From: Nematostella vectensis | Lineage: Eukaryota; Cnidaria; Anthozoa; Actiniaria; Edwardsiidae | Assembly (NCBI RefSeq): GCF_932526225.1 | Contig: NC_064048.1 | Location: 859,340-921,339 of the forward strand | Length of the DNA stretch: 62,000 bases | Reading direction: 5' to 3' | Part shown: one piece after another, positions 34,901 to 45,244 of the stretch | Layout of the letters: every line of letters begins with the position of its first letter | How positions within the stretch are numbered: position 1 is the first letter of the stretch | Program-made: the position numbers and the translations under genes | The notes under the pieces: generated by a model | Seen by the model: the letters and a program-made list of their open reading frames with translations, nothing else | What the model was told of the DNA's origin: nothing | Databases searched by the model: none

Positions 34901-37900
34901 AATTTCAGAGCCCGTAAATTTTGACCTTGTTGCGAAAAATTGATACTACACGAAAATAAAAAGCTCTTATTTACTTGTCTAGCATTTTTTTAAATGCGCA
35001 AAAATGAAAATTTGTTTACATGCTATTTTTTTAAATGAAATTAGTGAACCCTACCGATAGCATCTTGTATAGATCCTTTCAGAGTGTCATAAAAATGATC
35101 ACACAATTCCTTGATGTAATTCTGATGTTCCTCGCAAGACTCTGGGTCTATCCCTTCGTCCGACCAATGGACATTGTACGTAATCACATTATCACGTGGC
35201 AGCCTCGTGGCGATCTCATCCTGTGAAACACAAACAATAACATTATCACGTGGCAGCCTCGTGGCTGTCTCATCCTGTGTAACACAAACAAACATTATCA
35301 CGTGGCAGCCTCGTGGCGATATCATCCTGTGTAACACAAACAACATTATCACGTGGTAGCCTCGTGACGATATCATCCTGTGTAACTCAAACAACATTAT
35401 CACGTGGCGATATCATCCTGTGTAACACAAACAACATTATCACGTGGTAGCCTCGTGGCGATATCATCCTGTGTAACACAAACTACAACATTATCACGTG
35501 GCTAACCTCGTGGCGATTCCAACTTCATGCTTTTTAGATCATATAGAAAATGAAATTTATAAAAAAAACGCTATATAGATCATAAAATGTTCAAATTATT
35601 ATTATTTTACTCCTCTAAGAACTGTGATTAATTACATGTAAATTTGCAGGAAATATTATTCAATGGAAAGGAAATTTGAACAATAAACAGGAGTTCTCGC
35701 TCATTTAGAAAAATAAGAAAGTATTGATAGCTAAGCTTATTCATCACAGACGGGGAAGTACTTTTTGTAATTAATGACTTTTCAAAAATCTCGTCTGTAC
35801 CTGCTTAAGCACTTCTAGGAGATTCTGTGCGACCTCATCAATAGCTTGGTCCATTCTGTTCTGATCGATGTAAAGAGGTGCTTTGGGTTTGGTGGAATTC
35901 TCGCGTAGGTCGTTAATAACGCGCTTGAACCAGAAGCACTGCTTGTCGGGGTGTGTCGACTCGAGCACGCCAGCCCGCACTTCCTCCTCCGTGACTTTAC
36001 GAAGAGAAAGTAGAAATGATCAGCTAAGAGCCGTACCACGGGCGGCAGGATAGTTTTCTAGAAACTATCCGAACCCTAACCAATGAATGTTGAAACTTAA
36101 ATGTACGGAAAGGGCGGTGTTATCCCTTTAAATCCAAGAACCTCGTGTTTAAGGCCGCATTACCTGACATGTGATATTTCCTAGCGGCACTCTCGCTCAA
36201 AGCCTTGTCCGCGGCCACGCGCAATATCCCATGAATCCTTTCGTACGCGGCCCACCATTTATCCGACGCATCTCGACGCAACTGCGCATGCTCGGCGTCA
36301 CGAAAGTGAGGCAGCCTGGAGCTGATTGGCTGTAAAATGTATTCCGGGGGGACGTTATTGTCGTCCCGCCAGTACCAGTACTTCACGAGGTCGAGGTCTT
36401 CGGCGGAGGTAATGACGGAAAGAAGTTTCTCGAACTCTCTGGAATCTATCTTGTGGGGCAGGGGACGGTAGCCGTACTTCTGACCCAGAAATGTCTACCA
36501 AAAAATATAACTTAACGTCTATACTTTCAAGAAGGCAATCGCGCCGCAGTTTTATCCTCCCGCACAATGGTATCTTCAATAGTAAACAATAACAAAGGAG
36601 TTGATCGCTGACGGACCAGTAGAAAACAAGGTTAGATTTAAGCACAAAGCGTACAGGTCACGCTCTCCCATCCCCGTGCGTTATTGCGCCAAGTCTTTAG
36701 CGATGAAATACTTACGATAAAGTTGGGTCCAGTCGATAGTTTCTGACACTCTTTTATCTCCTTCATGCAAAGCTCAGTGAGGATATGATCATCGACAGCC
36801 TCTTCGCGGATCCCCCATCGAAGGTCTACTACTTGGAAATCGTAGCCTCGTTCTCGACAAAACGACTGCAGTCGGGGATAGACGCGGGACATGAGAGCAT
36901 TTCTCTCAACCGACGTATCTAGAAAATCAATATAGGAAAATTCCTTTATATGGAAATGGTGGAATCCTGAATGGTGGGGTCCTAAATGGTCGGGTCCTGA
37001 ATGGTGGGGTCCTGAATGGTCCGTAAAGTGTTCTTGCCTGCTTGCAGTTAATAAATTGTGGAGGTGCGTGCAATACCAAGGGCCAGCGGATAATTAATTC
37101 CCAAACAGGCGGTCGGAAAGTGCGCCAACTGCAAGAACGCTGCAAACCATTACAATAAGAAGTCCAATTCTCGCTTGTTTGTCATCGTTTGTTCAGTGCT
37201 TGTTTATCAGGTTTTAGAAATACACGAGAGATTATAACGCGACGCGCGCTACGGTGCCCACCAATATACAGATATAATGCGCTCCCCCTAGTAATGGGTT
37301 CGTGTCAATCAAAGTGATTCTCGCATGATGATTGGCTCATTTTTTAAAACACTATCACTATGATGAATGAATGGCAACAAACAATATAAAGGGAGCTCGC
37401 CTTTCTATAAATTTTTATTTCACAGACAGATCTATAGATCTATAGCTTACTTAAAATTTTACAAAATTTCAAAGGATAGAAAATTAGATTTAATTTTGCG
37501 AGAATTTTATATTTGATCAATTCAAAATTTATTTTTGTGTAAAGTCCTTATTTTAGGTTGCACCTCAAGCCAAAACTAAAACTCCTTGTTAGTTTTTGTA
37601 CATTTATAGATTAGCCATATCAAAAACTTTTACAAATCTGGTTTTGGGGGCCGTTTCAGCAATGTTTGAGAGTTATATGTAATGCCTGGTGCACACTAGT
37701 GACATAACGACATTGGCGCGAGCACTCTTATCTGCGTGTGTTCAAGTGTGAATGGCTCGACATTTTGACATAAGCCCGAAATAACGACATGGACATAGTG
37801 ACATAAAAGAAAAAAACATGTTTTTTCATGTTCACGTCGTTATGTCAGGCTAAACAGAGTGCGCGCGCTCATGTCGTTATGCCACTAGTGTGCACCAGGC

Positions 37901-38261
37901 ATAACACCTCTTGAATTTTGATCATAAAGACCCCATAATACTGACCTGTGAAGGTGGAACTTGTAAAGATCCGGACGATCTTTACGTCCTCGGCAAACTG
38001 CACACTGAGATCCCCAAACACCGCTCTCTGCATGACTTCACTCATTGGTGGACCCAGTTCTTGACTCATGTCCTGCCGGTGCTCCATAAGTGATTCTTGA
38101 TCAAGTGCTCTAGAACTCGGAAGGTCACGTGTCGGGAAACTCTCACCTTCGTCCTCACCGTCGCTTGAGACAGGTATGTCAATAGTACGGCAACTCTGAT
38201 TGGTTACTGGGCGAACGTCGACCAATTGGGAGGTGGCTTTTATAGAAGCCCCGCAGCCCAT
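28881..38261 (-). CDS. NWD1: NACHT and WD40-repeat protein, NWD1-like (nine exons)
   Basis: Exons (- strand) are 38261-37946, 36918-36716, 36494-36164, 35994-35801, 35220-35055, 34043-33802, 33663-33523, 33212-33000 and 32072-28881. All introns are GT-AG and all phases join: 4998 nt, 1665 aa. The start MGCGASIK is a myristoylation/palmitoylation-type N-terminus. Next comes VRIFTSSTFTDTSVERNALM (about 96-115) and VVDLRWGIREEAVDDHI, the N-terminal signature of NWD1/TEP1-like STAND proteins. The NTPase core has Walker A GESGCGKTS (458-466) and Walker B VLVLDSLDQL (about 554-563). A helical region follows, and from about 970 to the end come degenerate WD40 repeats (for example FIKIWNIEKG and TPTVWSIPDG). 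STAND proteins of this kind act as ATP-switch scaffolds; the partner is unknown. Alternative exon 5 acceptors exist. Length is near that of vertebrate NWD1. Confidence 0.92.
32118..32457. repeat. 41-bp tandem array beside the exon 9 acceptor of NWD1
   Basis: About 8.3 units of gcagccatttgtcaacctag, ttaaacaccaagtatgacaa, a. Units differ at a few sites (tatcaca/tataaca/tatgaca, caacct/caaact). It begins about 45 bases on the intron side of the exon 9 acceptor (AG at 32073-32074), so it covers the likely branch-point zone of intron 8. Confidence 0.93.
34552..34621. mobile_element. Tiny inverted-repeat element with a poly-C core (NWD1 intron 5)
   Basis: ggcgcaacaagg near 34552 is inverted as ccttgttgcgcc near 34610. 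The interior is almost all C (two long runs). It resembles the collapsed ends of a MITE. No target duplication seen. Confidence 0.5.
35188..35513. repeat. 51-54 bp tandem repeat containing the NWD1 exon 5 splice acceptor
   Basis: Six to seven units. On the - strand each reads tttgtgttacacag|gatgat, then atcgccacgaggctgccacg, then tgataatg: a 3' splice site followed by the first eleven codons of exon 5. The exon-proximal copy (acceptor at 35221-35222) is used in the gene model. The second copy (AG at 35275-35276) is 54 nt upstream and would add 18 residues in frame. The third is a further 52 nt away and shifts the frame. One unit is shortened by about 11 bp. Confidence 0.93.
36953..37023. repeat. 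15-bp tandem array beside the exon 2 acceptor of NWD1
   Basis: About 4.5 units of ctgaatggtggggtc, starting about 35 bases on the intron side of the exon 2 acceptor (AG at 36919-36920). Confidence 0.85.
37683..37901. mobile_element. PIF/Harbinger-like MITE, family C copy 2 (NWD1 intron 1)
   Basis: The left end tgcctggtgcacactagtga is mirrored by cactagtgtgcaccaggca at the right, with catgtcgttatg inside. It is flanked by TAA on both sides (37680-37682 and 37902-37904), the TWA target duplication of PIF/Harbinger elements. 219 bp, non-coding. It ends about 40 bases from the exon 1 donor of NWD1. Same family as 41456-41670. Confidence 0.85.
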
Positions 38262-40020
38262 CAGAGAAATGCAGCTAAGCCACAAAAATAGTTAGAAAGT
38301 TCAAACGGTTCACCCTCTGAGATTTTTTACTTGATTTAGATTTAGGCCGCGTTATTATCATCGGATTTATATACATTAGGGACTGTGCAATAATTATCAG
38401 GGAGGGGCGTTAAAAAGCTTCGAACAATGAAAAGGGACCCCCTCCAACACCATCAAGTTTACCTCTGACCCCCTCCTGTTCTTTAAAAATTACGAAGACC
38501 CCCCCCTCCTACATTCTACCTGAAGTCACTTGCTTCCTAATTCATTCTACTTTGGTATTAGTATAAACATCAGCATCGCATAGCTTAGTTTGACTAAACT
38601 GCCATGTCCTGGATGCAGTTGTTGAACAATTTTATTACACGTATAACATATTACATATATTTATTACGTAAAGATCCATTGTAGAAACCAGTATGCTATA
38701 TTTTTTCATGTGAAAAAGAGCTTTACAGTCAATCCGGATACCGTAAGCTTTTAACTGCTTACGGGAGCCCGCTATCTGAGTTTGGGCTCAGGCGACTGGG
38801 AAACATAAAGAGAAAAAGACGAGCTCATTTTGCCGATAAAGGTTGAGAGATATAGAGTTTTATAGAACAGAGCTGTCTACGGTGAGATTGCAAAGAGGTT
38901 CTAAAAGTTTGCGTCGATTCTGTGTTTCAAGGCGATATTTTTAACCATAATATTGTACAGTCTTAAGAGGTGTACGGCTTTTCTTGTATCTGGCTTTTTT
39001 CTGGTTATTTCTAAAATATTCAAATTGAAAAACAGTTTATCTGTTTATGCTTTACCGATAATGCATGACATGTGCTGATTTGCATAATCACGCATAAAAC
39101 TTTGCTGAATGAAAAATATTTCACAATAACATGATATTTAGTTACCACCTATAGCAGCGTAATAGCAGTATGTATCAATGTGTAGCTTTGTTAAAGTTTT
39201 TGTAATCAATAGTTTACATATCGAAGAAAGATCGTACTGGATTCGCTATATTCATGGTATTCAAGCCGGTTGTTAACATTCCAAAAGCAATCCAGCGAAC
39301 TTTTAGATCTAGACTAAGTCAACGTGAGTGGACTTCCAAAGTTCGCAGAGATTTCGTTTCACCCAACAGTTTACAGGAAGGCAAGATAATAAAATTTAAC
39401 GAGAAATCATAACAACAGTGTCATCAGAGCCTACAGATTTTATTTTACTTTGCTCTACTTGTTCAACCTAATATGACACGACAGCCCAATGACTGTCAGC
39501 CAGGGGGGAATCATTTGGTATATGTATACTCATGTATATTACTGCGGCTTTACTCGTGAAGTTAGATAAATGCCGCCAAATAAAGTCTCTAATCGGATGA
39601 AGTTCGAGCGCTAGTAACAAGATAAACTTGTAAAGATAAACTGTTAAATATTCTCACCTGAAATCACATTCGCATTCCAAACCTCGAAGCTAGTTTTTCT
39701 ACTCCATATTTAGCGCCTCGTGCAAATCAATGTGCTAGAATGAACTGCCTTGGATCTCTGAGCGACATGGTCGAGATACGCTTGATATTGAACCTGTCCT
39801 TCTGTGGGGGGAGGTGTGATCAAAATGCATTTGGAATACGCCATCTTGGATTTGTTTTGTTTATAAGTAGGAACCATGGTTACGTGACGTCGTATCTAAC
39901 GAAAACAATATTTTGTGAGCTGCATCTAAACGCAATGACTTAAAATAGCATAAAATACATAAGCTTTCTATTAAACATAAATCATTTGATATAAGTGGAT
40001 AAAAATGCAGTTCTCGCAAT
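38262..40020. other. Upstream region of NWD1
   Basis: On the - strand a good acceptor (TTTGTGGCTTAG|CTGC, exon from 38274) lies 13 bases before the ATG, and a good donor (TTTCAG|GTGAGA, exon ending at 39658) lies 1.4 kb upstream. A non-coding first exon ending at 39658 is therefore plausible. No other exon recognised between them. Confidence 0.35.
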
Positions 40021-40157
40021 CAACGCCATGATATTCTTCAGTTATATCAACGGCAGAGTTCTTCAGTTCTATCAACGGCAGAGTTCTTCAGTTATATCAA
40101 CGGCAGAGTTCTTCAGTTATATCAACGGCATGATTTTTTAGTTGATCAACGGCATGA
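40021..40157. repeat. 25-bp tandem array
   Basis: About 5.5 units of ttcttcagttatatcaacgg, cagag. The outer units carry catgat in place of cagagt. Confidence 0.93.
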
Positions 40158-40480
40158 TTCGGAGTCGCAAAGAGGGGTCCTTCAAAGTTAAGAAATACTT
40201 GGATATTTTTGCCCTAATCACCGAATACGGATTGCTTGGGTCTTTTCAGTTTCGGAGGCTTGAAAGTATAGTTTGAAATTTGCAATTCATGTTTTAAATA
40301 TATTTGATTATTTACGCGCATTAATCTAATGTAATAATTATTATGGTGGCAAGCGGATGGAATTAGAAACACTACAGCGCAACCAGATAGGAAAGTGTAT
40401 GTTTTTTTTTTTATTAAAGTGACAACACAGACCTTTCGAGTGAGATACTGAGCACTGATAATCAGGTTTAAAGCGCACAT

Positions 40481-40632
40481 AGGCGTAGCCAGGGGATGGC
40501 CTAGGGGGGCCGCCCCACCCCTCTTAGCAGCGAAAAATAAGTAAATGTATGAGACAATCTAAAATACAGAAGAAAATGCCTTGAAAGTCCCTTTTGGGCC
40601 CCCTCCTGTAAAAAATCCTGGCTACGCCGCTT
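40481..40632. mobile_element. hAT-like MITE with 8-bp target duplication
   Basis: The left end aggcgtagccagg and right end cctggctacgccgctt form inverted repeats (ggcgtagccagg core). gcgcacat occurs directly outside both ends (40473-40480 and 40633-40640). An 8-bp duplication with a GGCGTAGCCAGG end fits hAT elements. About 150 bp, non-coding, G/C-rich near both ends. Confidence 0.82.
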
Positions 40633-41099
40633 GCGCACATGTTCCCATCTTTTTTCGATACTAAAACTTGAAGTTTTTACGTTGTAGTTTTGGGGAAATT
40701 ACTCAAATGTATCAAAGAAAGTGTATACATTTTACGTGTGGCTAATTTTTTTCAATTGTCTTTTCGTTACTTGGGTCCTTGCCAGCCTCTGTCTGCCTCA
40801 TTTTGTCATCTTATCAAAGTACCAAGAGTGAAAAAGCATCCATTCCATCGGCTATTTGGGGAAGCCGATGCGATATCTTTAATTCACCTCCCAACATCGT
40901 CCCACAACTCTTTGCGACGCGGTCAGGCGTCAGAATTGTAAACAAGATGGCAAAGTTTGTTTTTAGATTGTTATTTCGAGGTTTTAACACATTATGCTCC
41001 GAGCAATATGAAATAGTAACAAAGGTGTCGCTGACAAGGGCTTATATCATCAGCCTATATTGTTATGGCTGGGTACGGGGCCTGTGTTGGCCCTCGTTA

Positions 41100-42275
41100 T
41101 AGTCGCAACACTCACCGTAAGGTCTGAAGCCATAATCGTCTGGAGTACCGCCTCCAGAGCTTCTCAGGAAGATTACCACGGATTCACCAATGAATTTAAC
41201 AACAGAAACGTTAAAGATGCACGAAACATGACATCTTGTGTGAGCTCATGATCACGCGTCTAATCTCCATAGTGCAAATGACGTAAGGAAGGTAGAACAC
41301 CAGGAGAGTCAGCGAAACCACGAGGGGCGTGTGCAGGCCTCGCTTGTCGCGCACTCAGCCGTCGCCAACGGGAAAAGTAAAATGTAGTGCTCTGATCTTG
41401 TTGGCATGGCGACGCGAGATGATGTAAAACCCGCGGCAGTGAATAGCGACGATTAGGCCTGATGCACACTGGCGATATAACGACATAACAACATAAGAAT
41501 TTGACATAATGGCATAAGGGGAAAAACATGTTTTTTCTTTTATGTCGTTATCTCCACGTTATCATGTCGACGTTATTGCCATAAGTCGCACCCTTCACAC
41601 TTGAAAATAAGGACATATGAATGCGGTCGCCTATCTTGTTATGTCATTATATTGCCAGTGTGCATCAGGTTTAATTGCGCATGCGCCGATTACATAAGTC
41701 TACCACATCGCTTCCTCGATATACGGCGACGATAGCCGAGTCCCTGTCACCAGCATCACGCTCAATACCCATACCATCAAGATGACGATCCTCGCCCGGC
41801 GTGCTGTCATGATCACGTGGTACCGCAGAGGCTCCCGGAGAGCAATGCAGCGATCGATAGTCAGCAGACACAGGGAACCCAAACTTGCTGTGATATTAAT
41901 ACCGCCTAATATTTCCATGACGGTACGCCCATGCGTAGTGCAGTCTTTCCCTGAAGCACCTTTAGACCTTTAGTAGGCTAAACGCAAAGGATGGCTGGAC
42001 AACTGAGCCGACGACCAGACCAGACGTTGCGAGACTTACAATAAAGTAGTTCGACGGGACTCTCAACTCTCTGAATTTGAAGATCGTTGCTATTACTAGC
42101 GTGTTTGTGAAGAGAGAAAAAAGCGGGAAAATATATTTAGACTGGTAAGAAGATCACCCTCGTAGCTGAAGCTTGCGAATCTTTGCTTGCTTTCAATGGT
42201 ATTTGATCCAAGAACTTGGAAGCCTTCCGCGAACGATTCGCATTCACGAGTGGTGCTAGTTCTGTTGCTCATCAT
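41100..42275 (-). pseudogene. Rhodopsin-class GPCR pseudogene, split by a MITE
   Basis: Pieces of one class A receptor lie in order on the - strand but in different frames. The N-terminus starts MMSNRTSTTRE (42275). TM1-TM2 contains NTLVIATIFKF and NYFIVSLATSG, ending in a stop near 41970. TM3-TM4 contains SLCLLTIDRCIALREPLRYH (about 41920-41700). After a MITE (41456-41670) come an ISRRHANKIRAL loop, TM6 LLVFYLPYVIC, and a TM7 remnant NSLVNPW interrupted by a stop. At least three frameshifts or stops are visible, and the MITE sits between TM4 and TM6. The TM2 Asp is replaced by Gly and the DRY box reads DRC. The ligand group is not assignable. An alternative with introns is unlikely, because the breaks fall inside helices without splice consensus. 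Confidence 0.8.
41456..41670. mobile_element. PIF/Harbinger-like MITE, family C copy 1
   Basis: The left end ggcctgatgcacactggcga is mirrored by tgccagtgtgcatcaggt. The interior shares aacgacataa, aaaaacatgttttttc and tatgtcgttat with 37683-37901. Flanked by TTA on both sides (41453-41455 and 41671-41673). 215 bp. Inserted within the GPCR pseudogene. Confidence 0.87.
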
Positions 42276-42649
42276 TTCTAATTGAATTTAGCGGGTTTCA
42301 ACCGACAAGTCGTTCACTTCTGATAAATTGGTTCTTGTTAGTCTTGGTGATAAATTCCTCAAGTAAAACTGAAATTGAATGTCGAGTCCTTTTCCAAAGG
42401 CAATGATATTACTTTTTCTTTCCTCGTGACAGTTTGTTGTTATAGTCTTAACATCCAGGCGTTGAGATGTGATGAATTAAACCCTTGCCGTACAAAAATG
42501 TCAATAAGAACTCGGCCTGTACAACATCCACGTCTTCCCAAACTCAACTAACAATTGTGCTTCTCCTTGGAGCGTTTGCTTGGATTTTTTTGATAATCAA
42601 ACATCTAGTCGTTGAGATGTGATGTATGGACCTTGAATTCTTGCTGTAG
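42276..42649. other. Non-coding gap
   Basis: Contains two similar phrases, aacatccaggcgttgagatg near 42449 and aacatctagtcgttgagatg near 42600, about 150 bases apart, the second just upstream of the next ORF. Nothing else recognised. Confidence 0.45.
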
Positions 42650-43045
42650 ATGAGTTATTACTGGAAGGGATTGGAAATCCGAAAAGATTACGCGCAAGGC
42701 AACAAGAAAGCCCTCTTGTCCGTTGGCGAATTATCACGGTATCAACAAGTTTTGAAGCATAGATTCTCCTTTCCAAACTTGTTCGCAAAAAAACAGTTGG
42801 GCTCAGTTGACCCGACGCTGGACGAGATAAAAAGAAAATCATGCGACTCTGATCACTTGCTAAAAATAACCACCTGGAAGAATCAAGAAGAGGTTTATTT
42901 TGTCTTCTCGTTAACAGAAGCAACCAATAGACGCACGACGAAGAGTAATAGCGCATATCTCGTGAGGAGGCATTGTGATTATGCTAATGAAGAAGCAAAT
43001 CTTTATAAAGATGCCGCGAAGTTTGAACATGGAGACTTCAAGTGA
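42650..43045 (+). CDS. Single-exon hypothetical protein, 131 aa
   Basis: ATG at 42650 to TGA at 43043-43045. The composition is protein-like: charged and soluble, with several aromatic residues. It starts MSYYWKGLEIRKDYAQGNKK and ends AAKFEHGDFK. No signal peptide, membrane segment or family motif recognised. The opposite strand is also open over most of this stretch (119 aa), which weakens the case. It could be an exon, a retrocopy fragment or chance. It lies upstream of the GPCR pseudogene on the opposite strand, divergent from it. Confidence 0.3.
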   Translation: MSYYWKGLEIRKDYAQGNKKALLSVGELSRYQQVLKHRFSFPNLFAKKQLGSVDPTLDEIKRKSCDSDHLLKITTWKNQEEVYFVFSLTEATNRRTTKSNSAYLVRRHCDYANEEANLYKDAAKFEHGDFK

Positions 43046-45244
43046 AAAGGCGCATTCAGTGTCTAGTACTGATCTTTGAAACACACAAAGATTGTGCTGA
43101 AAAAAAAACTAACAAAAAAATCCCTAGTTATAAATGCTGGTTAGAATTTTGTTTTGTGTTTGTAGATTTGTAGATGTTTGGCCAGATGCATACGTCGCGC
43201 TTTTGCCGGCCGAATCTAATTGTCTTATTTACTACTAGTATCGACACAAATACATTGGTCTCAGGTCTCGCTGTTTCAGACGTCTCACTAAATAACTCGC
43301 GCTAAATCGATTGCGAGTAGTCAAAGTTCCGGATGTGGAACAAAAAAAATATGGTATCTCATTCTGCACATCATAAGCTCGACGCTTGAATCGGCCTCCT
43401 TCGATCAGCGCCGTGCAGAACTTGCGAGTCGAACGTCGATCTGTTCATGTGCCCAATCAAAACAAATAGATTCGGGAGCGCGACGTATGAATCGGGCCTA
43501 AGTCTAATTCGTTAATTCGCAGATTTCACTCGCGCGTACGAGAATGGTTTCGTCTCAAACAAGCGCGCGCTATATTTTTGTTTCCGCGTTCCCGAGGTTG
43601 AGCTGCAGCTGTGCTTTTCCCTATTTACTGGCTCTTCACTTAACAAAGTCATTTGCGATGCCTTTTACATGCGCGAGCTCGTGTAACGACTTCCGTCCAA
43701 AGAGGTCTGAAATCTGACTGATGTAACCATCGTGAACTGGAATCGAGAGCGGAGTCTCCTTGTGCGCTTCTCTGCTTTTATTTTGTCAAAGATAATCAGC
43801 ATTCAAGGTCTATTCACATGACAACAGTAAGTATACCGCGTGTCTCGGACCACTGGACCCGTCAGTATCATCGCCGTAACGCGAATAAAGCTATCATGTA
43901 GATGATAACAGTAGCACCCTCTGTCTAGTTATGTTAGCACCCGTGCTTTCCTATTTTCTTGGGTAAAGCATGTGAGTGAAGCCACAATTTCTATGTCGCA
44001 CTGCTCTAGCCTGAAATAATAAAATTGAGCTGGCAACCGGTTTTTCCACAACCCTTAAGCAGCCAACCCGAGGAACAGCAATATATAGAAAACTTTTTAC
44101 CATTCACTTTAGAATTCGAAGATCAGGGATTTAAAGCACACTGTCTAATACGTCCCCCATCGGATTGACTTAAAATTCTACGACTAATTGAACGATATCA
44201 CGCTGAAACACTTAAAATCCGTACAATTTTCCATCGCCATTTTAATGTAAGCAAAATTGTCTTGTATTTCTTGTCTAGTTGCGCCATTCAAGATCAACAC
44301 ACCATCTAAACACAGAGGCACCCTTACCGCCGCACGATTTCCCCCCCCCCCTCCTATTCGCCGTGTTACTATGGTGATAAGCATACTTGCACCGTGGAGA
44401 AATACGCCGGCGGACGTGACGTCACACACACGGACATCTCTCCAGCGGTCAGCTTTACAAGGCGGGAGAAGTCATCAGCAGATTACAAGTGGACTTCACC
44501 AGCGTTGATGACTTCCGGTGGAAGTACCCTTTATACCCACTTGACTATTGGCCGTGTCAAGTCAACGCCCTCGTACTCATGTCGTGGAGATTACGGGATC
44601 CTCGCGGGTCTACCCGTAGAGAAAGATCGCTACATTGAGCTAGGTAAGCAGGTAAAAGGGGTTGTTGTCGGGATTATAGCAGCTTTACTGCGCCAAGTAG
44701 TGTTGTGGTGTTTGCAAGTCACATGGTATGATCTTGCGCGTCACGCTACACTAACGCTCTAAACGTCGCGCTGTGCCAGTAAAACCTCGTCTTACTGGTT
44801 TTAAGTACTTGTCTTACTGGTTTAAGAAGTTACACGAAATTAAGCAGGAATGAATGAAAAAAGAAGAAATAAAACAATCACCACAGATTACCACATGCAT
44901 GTTGGTTTATCCCTACATATGCGTAATAGAAAAAAGTAGTGCCAATTGCCCGGGGATCGAGCTTCCTCAGATCAGATGAAGCGAGAGAAAAATTAGACCA
45001 TACTTCCAGACATAAGCTGAAACGCCGTATGGCAGCTAAAGCTCTACGGCTAGGCTAAAGATTTCGGCCCCAGCACCGCTATCTAGCGAACTGTACAACA
45101 CAAAGGAGCCTGAGGTACTCGCGCATTAGATCCCAGTCCTATCTTAGTCGGTTACGCCACGCATAGCTCGGTGAGACGTACACTGAAAAATATCGGGGTC
45201 TTTTTCACGCTTGCATCTCTTTGGAATTAGCGTGATGCTATAGT
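43046..45244. other. Non-coding gap
   Basis: No gene I can support. A frame at 44394-44762 passes a donor-like CTAG|GTAAGC near 44641 but has no partner exon. A C-rich tract lies at 44341-44353. Confidence 0.4.

Noticed and set aside
42597-42956. 119-aa - strand frame opposite the 131-aa hypothetical
   Set aside because: No motif. The + strand frame has the more protein-like composition. Both cannot be supported, and even the + strand one is doubtful.
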